Source of the DNA: a virus
Virus record (IMG/VR): IMGVR_UViG_3300018063_000008
Span: 1-49,369 of that record
Reading direction: 5' to 3' (one strand)
Length of the DNA stretch: 49,369 bases
The notes below the pieces were generated by a model. That model was given only the letters and a program-made list of their open reading frames with translations. It made no database searches and was not told where the DNA came from. Below, one piece after another: positions 1 to 7,762 of this stretch (position 1 is its first letter; the number at the start of each line of letters is the position of its first letter). A program made the position numbers and the translations under genes.

Positions 1-123
1 CATAAGCCCAATACGTATTATGTGCATGAGCGCCAACACCAGCACTGTGCTTGCCACTGGTATAATTCAAAAATACGCGATTCCCTAATGGAGAGCCAAA
101 CGCACCTGACGTTACCGCAGTTC
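1..123. repeat. Terminal direct repeat, left copy (circular assembly overlap)
   Basis: These 123 bases are identical to the last 123 bases of the window. They lie inside a coding frame that continues unbroken from the left end into the right end, which is what an overlap of a circular or circularly permuted genome looks like. The unique length is therefore 49,246 bp. A genuine short packaged terminal repeat inside a gene would be unusual but is not excluded. Confidence 0.93.
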
Positions 124-1525
124 TATAAATGTCTACGACTAATTTGTTTTTCCCTCGTGCTAGTGTTATGCCCGATCCTGCTATGCCGCCGCTATCAAAA
201 CGTTGTGCTAGAGCAAATCCGCCAGCATTAACTGAACCCGTAGCATGGGTATAGGCACGGTAAGTTTGACCGCCCACACGAACATTAAGTCCGGTAATTA
301 CCGCATGATCGACAAAATGAACCTGAACACCCGATTGCACAAGCGTTATAGTGGCTGGTTCTTCAACATAAAATGGCAATTCCCAACGCTGAGCATCGCC
401 TGCCGCCGTTCCGCCGAAAAACCCATCCGATTGTTTGGGCATGGTCAACTGAAGCGAATTGAGGATCGTGCTGCTATCGGCATGATTGTACAAATAGGTC
501 ACAAATAGAACTGCCGACAAACAGTTAAAACAAGCCGTCGCGCTGCCGCCGGCCTTGAAAGCGTGGACGGCGCTCGTCGTCATGTCATTTCTAACCCACA
601 AACGACGATACCAATGGGCGCTATTCAATCCGCTTTCATGATTACCGTCAGCATCCGCCGCTTCTGCATCTAAGCCTAATTCCAGGGTAAAGTCAGTTGC
701 ACTCGACCGAACTTCATTAACCGTAATTTCAAAAAACGTTTGGATAAATGTCTTATCCGCTTCGGGTAAGAAAGTGCCTAATAAAGGCACTTGATTAGTG
801 CCAATTTCCACTAATGCGTTCGATAAGTTATCAACATAGCCATCTAATGGAATGGCTACTGTTTTGACACGCCCTAAATTGACAACATAAGTGCTGTCGC
901 TGCTAGGATTAGTTGTCCAGTTCGGTGTAATGGTTAAAACAGTTCCCGTGTTAGAAGCAATTTTCCTTACTTGACCCGCCCCCGTTCCACCCGTAATCTT
1001 GACAAACCAGTGTTTGTAAGCATCGGTAGTCCAGGCTTTATCCGTATCAGTGAGGGTTGAAGCAGTACCTGATTCCGCCGTCCCGCTATCTTTTTGCTCA
1101 GTGTCATCATATTCGTAAGTAATCCGCAACCGAGCGGTGATATTATTGACCGGGACAGACGTTATTAAGGTCCCCACCTGACAGGTCTGTTCGTTGAGTG
1201 TTCCAAAATTGGTTACAAAATAAGAAGTGACATCTCTGGTAAATAATAACGTTTGTTGTTCGCCTGTGTTGGCAATCGTGGAAGTAATCGTAACATCATT
1301 GAAAGCCACCGCGCCTAATTTAATGCCCATCAACCAGGCAGTAACACTCGTAGCGACTGTCTCTGTACCTCGACAAGTCAATTCAATTTCTACAGATCGA
1401 AAGGTACGAGAAGGCGATTCAGGAATGATTAACGTGACAGCCGGAAAGTCATAACGAGTAGTAGCGGCAACCCCGGCCTCATTATGACCGATAGGTATGT
1501 CAATATAATTGGTTCGCAGTGTCAT
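1..1525 (-). CDS. Fibre-like virion structural protein, N-terminal two thirds (gene crosses the circle join)
   Basis: Starts at the ATG at 1525, which overlaps the upstream stop codon as ATGA, and reads leftward with no stop through base 1. It resumes at 49246 and ends at 48627, giving 714 residues in all. The N-terminal 150 residues are beta-rich and Ser/Thr-rich. At about residues 150-205 there is the motif KITGGTGAGQVRKI followed by a TP-W and TY stretch, a module seen in phage tail-fibre and tail-spike proteins. No enzymatic motif is visible. It lies between the portal-linked structural genes and the Mu F-like head gene, so a virion-surface or tail role is likely. Base composition is visibly more AT-rich than in neighbouring head genes, suggesting separate acquisition. 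Function is inferred from one motif and position. Confidence 0.85.
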   Translation of the reverse strand, partial: MTLRTNYIDIPIGHNEAGVAATTRYDFPAVTLIIPESPSRTFRSVEIELTCRGTETVATSVTAWLMGIKLGAVAFNDVTITSTIANTGEQQTLLFTRDVTSYFVTNFGTLNEQTCQVGTLITSVPVNNITARLRITYEYDDTEQKDSGTAESGTASTLTDTDKAWTTDAYKHWFVKITGGTGAGQVRKIASNTGTVLTITPNWTTNPSSDSTYVVNLGRVKTVAIPLDGYVDNLSNALVEIGTNQVPLLGTFLPEADKTFIQTFFEITVNEVRSSATDFTLELGLDAEAADADGNHESGLNSAHWYRRLWVRNDMTTSAVHAFKAGGSATACFNCLSAVLFVTYLYNHADSSTILNSLQLTMPKQSDGFFGGTAAGDAQRWELPFYVEEPATITLVQSGVQVHFVDHAVITGLNVRVGGQTYRAYTHATGSVNAGGFALAQRFDSGGIAGSGITLARGKNKLVVDIYRTAVTSGAFGSPLGNRVFLNYTSGKHSAGVGAHAHNTYWAY

Positions 1526-1722
1526 AGATCATTGCCATTTTTAATAAGAACGCTAACTACCCAGAAAATATTGCTAGTATTTTTTTGCTTAACAGCACGA
1601 ATGGTAATTTCGCGCCCGTCCAATGTGCCATGACGAGTGGCATTTTTATCCGCGTCAGCAATCGCATCACGGATGCACTCGATGACATTTTGTTCTAAAA
1701 CGCTGACGTTCATCTGCGGCAT
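1522..1722 (-). CDS. Small protein of unknown function (66 aa) upstream of the fibre-like gene
   Basis: ATG at 1722 follows a GGAG eight bases upstream, and the stop overlaps the next start as ATGA, which supports translational coupling. The protein begins MPQMNVSVLEQNVIECIRDA and looks like an alpha-helix followed by beta-strands. No family is recognised. Its place at the head of the fibre-like gene suggests a small virion or assembly factor. Base composition matches the AT-rich fibre gene, so the two may have moved together. Confidence 0.7.
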   Translation of the reverse strand: MPQMNVSVLEQNVIECIRDAIADADKNATRHGTLDGREITIRAVKQKNTSNIFWVVSVLIKNGNDL

Positions 1723-1803
1723 CGTTATGCTCCAAACCCTCCCGGTCGCTCCCCTTCAGATGTCATGCGCGCGCTTCTGCCCATACAGTCAGCGGCAGGA
1801 TCA

Positions 1804-2178
1804 CTATTCATCCTTTTGGTGCCGCACCGATGGTGCGTAAACCATTCCGTGATCGTGGATGCGCGATTTGCGGATATAGCGGCGCAGCTTTGTGTTCCAG
1901 GCGGCTTCGTTGGCGGCCAGCAACGCCATGTCTCTGCGGGTCACGAGACCAATCGGGAAACCTGAACGTTGCAAAATCGCCTGATCTATAATGATGGTTT
2001 CGGCGTTGGCTTCCTCTTCGGCCAGCTTCGCCACATGATGCAGTTCCTTCGCCAGCGCCAGGGCGCTTTCCCAGGAAAGCTGCATCAGCAGCCGACCCTC
2101 CAGGATGATTTGCACCTTTGCCCCTTCGCGGCGCACCTGACCTTCGCGCTGGCGCGGGACTAAAATAGTCGGCGTCAT
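1804..2178 (-). CDS. Small phage protein of unknown function (124 aa)
   Basis: Starts with ATG at 2178 overlapping the stop of the upstream gene by four bases. The first half reads like a short beta-hairpin (QVQIILEGRLLMQLSWESAL region) followed by a helix rich in Ala, Glu and Leu, and the C-terminus is basic (KLRRYIRKSR). No catalytic motif is visible. It lies in the structural string between the portal and the fibre-like protein. Between it and the next gene, 1723-1803 holds only leader sequence and a possible 19-codon frame that I do not call. Confidence 0.7.
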   Translation of the reverse strand: MTPTILVPRQREGQVRREGAKVQIILEGRLLMQLSWESALALAKELHHVAKLAEEEANAETIIIDQAILQRSGFPIGLVTRRDMALLAANEAAWNTKLRRYIRKSRIHDHGMVYAPSVRHQKDE

Positions 2179-2582
2179 AGTTTAAATAACCCGCTGGCAT
2201 TCGGGACGAAGTTAATGTTGCCACCGTTGGGTGTGACCGGCATCCCGCTGGAAAAGGTGTCCATATCGAAAATGAGCGGGTCAGTCGAATCCGCGCCGCC
2301 CGTATCGCTAAAACACACCACTTCTTCCGACACGTCGCCGGTCACGCTTGACCAGGTAACATCGTCAGCGTCGGCTGTGCCGCCCACTTTGGTTTTGCCG
2401 GTCAGCGCGCCCGAAACGGCCACCCGCGCCGCGCCGGGTACATCGTCCCAAAAGTTGTGCGTCGCCAGATTGCGAGTGTAATCGGCGGCGTCGATCAGGG
2501 CGACTTTAATCGTATTGGCATCCCAATCGATGTCGCCGCCTAAAAAGCCTTCCCTGCCTGCGTCGTACAAACCGTTAGCCAT
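2175..2582 (-). CDS. Phage virion structural protein (ANGLYDAGREGFL family)
   Basis: The N-terminus reads MANGLYDAGREGFLGGDI followed by a DANTIKVALID segment. This resembles a widespread family of small phage proteins, usually annotated as structural, that opens with an NGLYDKGREAFL-like segment. I place the start at ATG 2582, with GGAGG eight bases upstream, inside the end of the previous gene. The remainder is beta-rich with Thr/Ser/Gly runs ending in NFVPNASGLFKL. It overlaps both neighbours by a few bases, so it is translated in the portal-proximal operon. The exact virion location is not known from sequence. Confidence 0.82.
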   Translation of the reverse strand: MANGLYDAGREGFLGGDIDWDANTIKVALIDAADYTRNLATHNFWDDVPGAARVAVSGALTGKTKVGGTADADDVTWSSVTGDVSEEVVCFSDTGGADSTDPLIFDMDTFSSGMPVTPNGGNINFVPNASGLFKL

Positions 2583-2814
2583 TCTCCTGGCCTCCCTCTT
2601 CGTCATCAAAATACGCGGTCACGTCGCGTCCTATGCTTTGCGTCAGCCGGGGATCAGCCTTCGCCGCTTCTTCCGCGTTCCGTGTGACCCAAGCTGCATC
2701 CAAATAGGGTAACAGTTCGTCCTGTTCAGTCTTGATCTCCTGAATGGCTGCTAACAGGCGTTGGTTCTCCGCTTCCAGTTCTTCGAGTGTCCACATTTCA
2801 TATCCGGGGTTCAT
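2575..2814 (-). CDS. Small acidic coiled-coil protein (79 aa) next to the portal
   Basis: The start overlaps the portal stop by four bases. Residues 7-35 (EELEAENQRLLAAIQEIKTE) form a short leucine-containing coiled coil. The C-terminus is very acidic (FDDEEGGQENG). No family is recognised. Its position directly after the portal would suit a small head-assembly or portal-associated factor, but this is inference only. Confidence 0.7.
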   Translation of the reverse strand: MNPGYEMWTLEELEAENQRLLAAIQEIKTEQDELLPYLDAAWVTRNAEEAAKADPRLTQSIGRDVTAYFDDEEGGQENG

Positions 2815-4316
2815 GCAAATGCTCCTTCATTATCCGGTTTCGGCTCTAACCCTTCGGCCTTCATACGCTCAATTTCCGCGTCCAGCCGCGCATCTTCCTG
2901 CTCCTGTTCGGTTTCGGCTTCGGCCTGGGCCGCCTGCACCTCGGCTGCCGGGTCGTCCACCAAGTCGAGCAGTCGCAGTTCGGTCTCTTTGGTCAGCAAG
3001 CCGTCCAGGCTGGCCTGCTGGATTTTCTTGAGTTCCAGTTCGCCGTTCTGTTTCTCTAGTTCCGGCCACAGGATTTTGAAACGCTCGACGGCGGCCAGCG
3101 GCTCGATCAGGCGTTTGGTCGCCAGCCACACCTTCACCAGTTGCTTGACCGCTTTCTGGGTCTGCGTCCGCCGCCCCTTCAGGTAACGGATGAAAGCGGG
3201 CATCTGCGCCGTCACACTGTCGCCGCCAATGCCCCCGGCCACTTCCACGCCCCAGGCCCACACCGGAATGCCGGTATGTTCGCTCATCAGATAGAAGTAC
3301 ATCTTGAGGACGTTCAGGCTGTCTTCGCTGAAGGGGTTGGGTGAAGCAAACTTAAAGCTGCCGCCTTGCCCCAACCAGAGCATGGTCAAATCTTCAAAAT
3401 CGGTCACCGGCACTTCGTGGTCGATACCGGCCTTGTCGCGCACGGTCTCGGTGCGGGTGCTGTTGACGCGCTGGGCTTCTTCTGGGTCGTCCAGGCCCTC
3501 GGCCACCGGGATCGGCCTGCCCATGATCTCGACGCCGTCGGCGGTCTTCTGGATCACATCGTCATAGCGGCCAAACAGGGTCAGCAGCGCCTCGTACATC
3601 GGATGGCCGTAGAGTTCGTTGCTCTCTTTGTCGTTGGGCAGGTGAATCACCGGCAGCATACCGATCAGGTTGGCGAAGTGGAACGACTGCGAGGTGATGA
3701 CGGTATCGGTGCCAAACAGCTTGGTGCCGCTCGTCACCTGGAAGGTGATAGTGCGGCCATCCAGCCGGTATTCGTCGATGACCGTCGCCTTGTCCAGCAC
3801 GGTGGTGATGCGATAGCCCAGGATGTTGGTGTAATCCAGGTCGTCCTTCAGGATTTCAACCGTGTCCGGCGAGGCCATCGACAGCGAGCCGTCCGGGTTG
3901 ACGATGAGATACGAATCACCCAAGCGGCTCGAATCCTTGCGCCAGGTCATCAGGGTGTCGAGTTCGTCATCGACCAGCTCGCTCACCTGTTCATCCACGT
4001 CCATATTGTCGCTGTCGATGCCGAAGCCGTCGCCCAGCATCCACTCAGCGTCAATCTCGGCGATACGTTTGCAGAACAGGCCGCCGAGTTCATAGCCCAA
4101 CTCTTTACCGCGCGGCAACCGTGACCAGAAATCATATTCGGGGCGGGTTTCGTCGACGGTTTTACGCCAGGCGACGGCCCGGTTGTAGGGCGTGGTCGTG
4201 CGCCCGATGATCTCGCTCACCAGAGCATCCGGCGGGACGGCTTGCAGCGTGCCGCTGACCGTTTTGGCCGGGCTGCGTCGTCGCACCTGGAGACGCCGGT
4301 TTCGCTTGTGTACCAT
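2811..4316 (-). CDS. Portal protein
   Basis: About 501 residues, the usual size for a siphovirus portal (SPP1 gp6-like class). The start is the ATG at 4316, which shares bases with the large terminase stop as TAATG; an in-frame extension to 4427 would lie entirely inside the terminase and is unlikely. Portal-like features are the central segment with RLGDSYLIV and the YRLDGRT beta-structure, a long helix region with GIPVWAWGVEV and AFIRYLKGRR, and an acidic, helical C-terminal barrel-like tail rich in Glu and Ala. It forms the dodecameric DNA gate at one capsid vertex and contacts the terminase. It lies directly after terS-terL, as expected. Confidence 0.92.
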   Translation of the reverse strand: MVHKRNRRLQVRRRSPAKTVSGTLQAVPPDALVSEIIGRTTTPYNRAVAWRKTVDETRPEYDFWSRLPRGKELGYELGGLFCKRIAEIDAEWMLGDGFGIDSDNMDVDEQVSELVDDELDTLMTWRKDSSRLGDSYLIVNPDGSLSMASPDTVEILKDDLDYTNILGYRITTVLDKATVIDEYRLDGRTITFQVTSGTKLFGTDTVITSQSFHFANLIGMLPVIHLPNDKESNELYGHPMYEALLTLFGRYDDVIQKTADGVEIMGRPIPVAEGLDDPEEAQRVNSTRTETVRDKAGIDHEVPVTDFEDLTMLWLGQGGSFKFASPNPFSEDSLNVLKMYFYLMSEHTGIPVWAWGVEVAGGIGGDSVTAQMPAFIRYLKGRRTQTQKAVKQLVKVWLATKRLIEPLAAVERFKILWPELEKQNGELELKKIQQASLDGLLTKETELRLLDLVDDPAAEVQAAQAEAETEQEQEDARLDAEIERMKAEGLEPKPDNEGAFA

Positions 4317-5671
4317 TAACGTTTCCCTCTCGGCTTGCGTCCCTGCCGCTCTGGATACAATCCCTTTGCTTTGCTGCGCGCCAGGCTGGTTTTGCTGCCA
4401 TCGACCATGAGTTCGGTCAGCGCCCATACCAGCGCATCCATGCGATCCGGCGAGGTTTCACCCGGCAGCCAGGTACACATCTGGTCTTCTAGTTCGGCGA
4501 AGTTGCCGACATGATGCACCATACCCTGTTCATACAAAGCGCTCACCGGCTCGGCCCGCGTCAGCTTGCCCCGACTGGCATGAACTTTGTTGTAAGGCGG
4601 CATCCGCTCACCCTTCGCCAGCACACTTCGGAGTACCTGTTCGATCATGTCGCCGCCGTTATTCGCCTCGCCGATAATCCGGTCTGCCTCAAATTTATGG
4701 AAACCGGTAATCGCTTCCAATGCCCAGCGCGCTGGGGTGTCTCGCAGCGACAGATCATCCAGCACATAGCCGTGTCCATCCACACTCACTCCCGCTACCA
4801 CGATCCCGGCCTCTGCCGATTCTTCTTCGCTGGTCGTCGAGGGATCGATGGCGACGACGATGCGTTTCAAATCCGGGTGGCTCGTCACCCGCTTGTCGTC
4901 GATGATGGTATGTGTCCACAGCGCCCCCGGCACATCATCCAGCACCGCCCCGGCTAACTCTTGCCGCCCCAAGCGCGTCCCGGCGTATTTCTTCTCCAGT
5001 TGCACAATCGTTTGTGCGGCCAGGTTGGCGCGATTCTCCTGCATACTGCCGCGTGTGACCCGGACACTGCGATCCTTCAGCAGCTCCCGGATCAGCTTGG
5101 TTGGCCGGGGGGTGGTGGTTCCTACCCACTGCGGGTTATCGCCCAGCCGCAGACCGAACATCACCTGATCAAAGGACTCGGTGTAACGCCAAGCGGCCAG
5201 CTCATCCAACCAAGCGCCATCATGCTGCGGCCCACGCAGTTGATCCGGTTTATCGCCGCTGTAGGTCGTCGCCATCGCACCGTTGGGCCAGGTCAAACGG
5301 CGTTTCGACGGCTCGTACTTGGGCATAAACCTGGGCGGGCTGACCGCCAGGATGCCGCTCTCGCCTTCGACCATGACATCCCGGACATCGGCAGCCGTCC
5401 GCGCCACCAGCGCGATCCGCCGCCGTCCATGACACTTCACCTGGTCGATCACCCATTCCGCTCCGGTTCGGGTTTTGCCGAAGCCACGCCCGGCCAGGAT
5501 GAGCCAGCCGAACCAATCGCCTTCCGGCGGGAGCTGCTTATTGCGCGCCCAGAACGGCCAGTCATACAGCAGGGACTGCGCCTCATCTTCACTCAATTGC
5601 GCCAGGATCATCGCCCGGCGCTGCGCGTCCAGACTGACGAGCGAGGAGCTGTGCCAATCGCTCTTTTGCAT
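4316..5671 (-). CDS. terL: Terminase large subunit
   Basis: 451 residues with the two-domain layout of packaging motors. The ATPase domain has Walker A AGRGFGKT at residues 60-67 and a Walker B-like GAWLDE at 152-157, with D156 and E157. The RNase H-like nuclease domain has acidic residues at D276 (VAIDPS), D341 (NNGGD) and D412 (DRMDALVWAL). The first residues overlap the small terminase by 83 bases; a later ATG at 5611 would shorten the overlap but lose a conserved-looking N-terminus. It cuts and translocates concatemeric DNA through the portal encoded next. Family resemblance is to the T4 gp17-like and COG5323 group. Confidence 0.95.
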   Translation of the reverse strand: MQKSDWHSSSLVSLDAQRRAMILAQLSEDEAQSLLYDWPFWARNKQLPPEGDWFGWLILAGRGFGKTRTGAEWVIDQVKCHGRRRIALVARTAADVRDVMVEGESGILAVSPPRFMPKYEPSKRRLTWPNGAMATTYSGDKPDQLRGPQHDGAWLDELAAWRYTESFDQVMFGLRLGDNPQWVGTTTPRPTKLIRELLKDRSVRVTRGSMQENRANLAAQTIVQLEKKYAGTRLGRQELAGAVLDDVPGALWTHTIIDDKRVTSHPDLKRIVVAIDPSTTSEEESAEAGIVVAGVSVDGHGYVLDDLSLRDTPARWALEAITGFHKFEADRIIGEANNGGDMIEQVLRSVLAKGERMPPYNKVHASRGKLTRAEPVSALYEQGMVHHVGNFAELEDQMCTWLPGETSPDRMDALVWALTELMVDGSKTSLARSKAKGLYPERQGRKPRGKR

Positions 5672-6116
5672 CGACTACCTCCACACTTTCGGTTGTTTTG
5701 CCCTGGGCCAGTTGGTGATGTTTCCACAGCTGCAGCAGGGCCGCCTGGGCGCTGTAGAGCTTGAGTTTGATGCGTTCCTGCTTAACCCCACCCGCACTAA
5801 TGATCTCACGATCAAACTCCTGAATCAGCCGCGTCTCAGGGTGTGCGGCAATTTGCTCTGATGTCAACTCAATGAACTTGCCCAGGTCGCTGCGTCCGTG
5901 TTCGGTCAATCGGATCAGCACTTCGTCGGCACTCATCGTCAATTCGGCAAAACGTTCCTTGACTGCCGCCTGGATGTAATCCTTTGTCAGTAATTTATGG
6001 GCCGTCTGCCGTGCCGATTCCTCAGCGTAGCCCGCCAGGCGTGCCGCTTCAGCGCCATTGAACCGTGCTTCACCGGTGTAATAAAGGATAAACGCCAGTT
6101 CTCGCTTACTTGCCAT
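5589..6116 (-). CDS. terS: Terminase small subunit
   Basis: 175 residues from ATG 6116. The N-terminus reads as the Terminase_2-type helix-turn-helix: KRELAFILYY, then FNGAEAARLAGY and a further helix KLLTKDYIQAAVKERF. This is followed by a charged helical oligomerisation region. A possible TTG start at 6134 lies on the T-tract of the leader hairpin and is not credible. It recognises the packaging site and loads the large subunit. It is the first gene of the late block, downstream of a promoter plus hairpin leader (6133-6190), and overlaps terL, implying coupled synthesis. Confidence 0.9.
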   Translation of the reverse strand: MASKRELAFILYYTGEARFNGAEAARLAGYAEESARQTAHKLLTKDYIQAAVKERFAELTMSADEVLIRLTEHGRSDLGKFIELTSEQIAAHPETRLIQEFDREIISAGGVKQERIKLKLYSAQAALLQLWKHHQLAQGKTTESVEVVDAKERLAQLLARQSGRAAPGDDPGAIE

Positions 6117-6132
6117 ACCACCCGCCCAAAAC

Positions 6133-6163
6133 AAAAAAGCGCCGCCCCATCGGGAGCCGCGCT
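6133..6163 (-). terminator. Leader hairpin with T-tract between the late promoter and terS
   Basis: On the minus strand 6163-6138 folds as a GC-rich stem (AGCGCgGC...GCgGCGCT, one mismatch, four-base loop) followed at once by TTTTTTGTTTT. It starts only about 10 bases after the expected transcription start of the promoter at 6179-6190. It can end transcripts coming from upstream and also those starting at that promoter. The same layout recurs at 28.2, 34.9, 37.2 and 45.9 kb. Confidence 0.75.
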
Positions 6164-6178
6164 CACTTCATGTAACAA

Positions 6179-6190
6179 ATTATAGCACAA
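6179..6190 (-). promoter_or_regulatory. Late promoter A (extended -10) for terS
   Basis: The minus strand reads TTTGTGCTATAAT: a perfect TATAAT with the TGn extension. No clear -35 is present, as is usual for extended -10 promoters. It lies just after the stop codon of the preceding small gene and is one of six minus-strand copies of the TGTGCTAyAAT element. Confidence 0.75.
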
Positions 6191-6195
6191 ATGTC

Positions 6196-6378
6196 TCAGT
6201 TGGCGTGAACATGCGGCACGCCGTACTGCCGTTCATAATTCTGCTTATAGGCCGCCCACTTGGTCGCCTTCGTTTGTTCAGCCCGCTCCAGCGCCAGTTG
6301 GAAGCTGGTCTTGGTCTTCAGTTTCGTGAACTCGTCCCGGTAACTTTTATAATCGAACTTCTGCAAATCCCACGTCAT
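6196..6378 (-). CDS. Small lysine-rich protein of unknown function (60 aa)
   Basis: Starts at ATG 6378 with GGAGGAG nine bases upstream; the TTG at 6396 lies on the ribosome-binding site itself. The protein is mostly helical and charged (KSYRDEFTKLKTKTSFQLAL) and ends YGVPHVHAN. No family is recognised. It lies between a terminator and the terS promoter, so its expression route is unclear. It may belong to the transcript of the RHH gene at 6453 by readthrough. Confidence 0.6.
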   Translation of the reverse strand: MTWDLQKFDYKSYRDEFTKLKTKTSFQLALERAEQTKATKWAAYKQNYERQYGVPHVHAN

Positions 6379-6401
6379 CGGCTGCCGCTCCTCCAATTAA
6401 A

Positions 6402-6430
6402 AACACCCATACATTTAGTGTACAGGTGTT
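6402..6430 (-). terminator. Intrinsic terminator after the RHH gene
   Basis: The minus strand reads AACACC, an inner TACA/TGTA stem, then GGTGTT followed by TTTAATT. It ends the transcript of the gene at 6453-6896. The plus-strand complement lacks a good T-run. Confidence 0.6.
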
Positions 6431-6452
6431 CTAATCCAGGATGGGCATGGGG

Positions 6453-6896
6453 TTATGACAGCGGCAGCGCCTTCAACACTTTATCAATTTGCCCGTCATC
6501 CATCGTCGGCTTGATGTACCCCACTGTCCAGTCATTGGTGTCCGCCGGGCGTCGCCGCTGCGATACCTCGACGGCGACATATTGATCCGGCCAGGCCAGG
6601 TCGTAGGTTTTGTGGCGCAGTCGGTATTCTACCTGGGGTTCAGGCAGTCCTAACGCCTGGATGCGGCGGATAACTCGTTCAAAAGTTTGCTGCTCAGTCA
6701 TACGGGTTCGCTTGCCTCCTCGCATCGGCGAAAACTCGATTACCTGACCCCGATTCTTAAAATAGTCGCGCAGCGCCATCCGAATCACTTCATTCTTTTC
6801 CGTCTTTAAGCGCTCCGCCTCGCTGGCAATGGCCGCGTCGCCTTCTTTCGTCACGCGCAGCGGGATGTCGCGGCTGTTCTCACCAGGCACTGCCAT
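6453..6896 (-). CDS. Ribbon-helix-helix protein fused to a possible PD-(D/E)XK-like domain
   Basis: 147 residues from ATG 6896, preceded by AGAGGTGA. Residues 8-50 look like a CopG/Arc-type ribbon-helix-helix: strand RDIPLRVT, helix AAIASEAERLK, turn, helix NEVIRMALRDYF. Residues 85-115 read VEYRLRHKTYDLAWPDQYVAVEV. The D..(A)WPD..VAVEV pattern resembles the core of VRR-NUC/DUF559-like nucleases (E90, D99, E110), although the usual Lys after the second acid is not obvious. The gene has its own promoter overlapped by two identical 18-bp repeats, the usual arrangement for RHH autorepression. The nuclease reading is tentative. Confidence 0.72.
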   Translation of the reverse strand: MAVPGENSRDIPLRVTKEGDAAIASEAERLKTEKNEVIRMALRDYFKNRGQVIEFSPMRGGKRTRMTEQQTFERVIRRIQALGLPEPQVEYRLRHKTYDLAWPDQYVAVEVSQRRRPADTNDWTVGYIKPTMDDGQIDKVLKALPLS

Positions 6897-6911
6897 TGTT
6901 TCACCTCTATT

Positions 6912-6967
6912 CATGTCAACTGACTTGAATATATCATGAAACATAAATCCATGTCAACTGACTTGAA
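6912..6967 (-). promoter_or_regulatory. Promoter with two identical 18-bp operator repeats
   Basis: The minus strand has TTGACA (6957-6952), an 18-base spacer and TATATT (6933-6928). The 18-mer CATGTCAACTGACTTGAA occurs at 6912-6929 and again at 6950-6967, 38 bases apart. Each copy contains the inverted repeat GTCA-AC-TGAC. One copy covers the -35 and the other sits at the transcription start. The RHH protein at 6453-6896 is the likely ligand. Confidence 0.72.
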
Positions 6968-6983
6968 CCCCTAGTATTTAGGG

Positions 6984-7012
6984 TACACAGGTCATATGAC
7001 TTGCTTTATACT
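6984..7012 (+). promoter_or_regulatory. Possible rightward promoter of the isolated gene at 7150
   Basis: TACACA (6984-6989), 17-base spacer, TATACT (7007-7012). The -35 matches consensus at four of six positions. It is the best candidate upstream of a plus-strand gene that stands alone among minus-strand genes. Confidence 0.4.
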
Positions 7013-7149
7013 TATATTTGTAAGGTTGAAACGACAACTGAATAGATAGAGAACGACGGGGATCGCCACCCCGCTACCAACAAAGGGTGATGAAAGAAAA
7101 GAAACGAAGCCTTACATATCTAATCGAAAGCGTAGGAAAAGGAGCAAAC

Positions 7150-7641
7150 ATGTCTACGCGAGCAGTGATAGCGGCCTATACCAATCGGGAGTTAGGCCAG
7201 TGGCGCGGGACTTACCATCATTTTGATGGTTATCCCAGCGGTTTAGGAAAGGCACTGTGGCAACTTTATCACGAATTTTATGAAGGGTTGCTTCCCGCTA
7301 TGGTCGAAATGCTGATCGACGCCCATCCGCAGGGTTGGTCAAGCATTATCGATGCCGACTGGAATCTGCGGCCAACGTGGATTGACGATAGGAGTGCGTG
7401 GTATAAAGCGGATAAGAAATTGCCGCCGCTGTCCTACAAATATCGTCCCGGTGAAGAGCATAACGAGTCGTACATCGACCAAACAACCGATAGCTGGCAA
7501 GAATGGGCATATGTGTTTGACCTTGAGCGTCAAACCATGACCGTTTTTGAGCGGATCGGCAGTTGGGACACGGTGAATTACCGGCAAGTTGCAACACTCC
7601 CTTTGTCAGAGAGTGAGCCAACCTGGACAGCTTTTGAGTAA
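7150..7641 (+). CDS. Self-contained accessory gene (moron-like), function unknown
   Basis: 163 residues from ATG 7150 with AGGAGCAAAC just upstream; an in-frame ATG at 7087 lacks a ribosome-binding site. The N-terminus reads STRAVIAAYTN then WRGTYHHFDGYPSGLG, a motif I recall from uncharacterised proteins of phages and plasmids. It is rich in Trp, Tyr and acidic residues and has no signal peptide. It is the only plus-strand gene in its neighbourhood and has a candidate promoter before it and a strong terminator after it. That isolation is typical of cargo expressed from the prophage. Function is not assignable. Confidence 0.75.
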   Translation: MSTRAVIAAYTNRELGQWRGTYHHFDGYPSGLGKALWQLYHEFYEGLLPAMVEMLIDAHPQGWSSIIDADWNLRPTWIDDRSAWYKADKKLPPLSYKYRPGEEHNESYIDQTTDSWQEWAYVFDLERQTMTVFERIGSWDTVNYRQVATLPLSESEPTWTAFE

Positions 7642-7651
7642 GTGATCCGCC

Positions 7652-7704
7652 GTTCCCGCAGTGTGTCAGCATTGCGGGAACACTTTTGTCTGAGGGAGAC
7701 AAAA
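7652..7704 (+). terminator. Strong terminator with a second hairpin
   Basis: GTTCCCGCA pairs with TGCGGGAAC (7652-7681), followed by ACTTTTG. A second stem, TTTTGTC with GACAAAA (7684-7704), follows directly. It ends the plus-strand gene at 7150-7641. Confidence 0.8.
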
Positions 7705-7762
7705 TGTGGTTAACCGGAAGCATACCACACAAATTCCCACATCGTCAATAACTTTATTTGAA

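Noticed and set aside
1-123. Terminal repeat as a biological packaging end
   Set aside because: It lies mid-gene, the frame is continuous through it, and its length is like an assembler overlap; a cos or DTR end cannot be claimed.
1725-1784. 19-codon frame between 1804 and 1722 (minus strand)
   Set aside because: Too short, no homology I recognise, weak start; probably leader sequence.
3366-4124. 252-codon plus-strand open frame opposite the portal gene
   Set aside because: Antisense shadow of the portal with no ribosome-binding site and low-complexity translation.
4961-5764. 267-codon plus-strand open frame opposite the large terminase
   Set aside because: Shadow of a gene with clear terminase motifs on the other strand.
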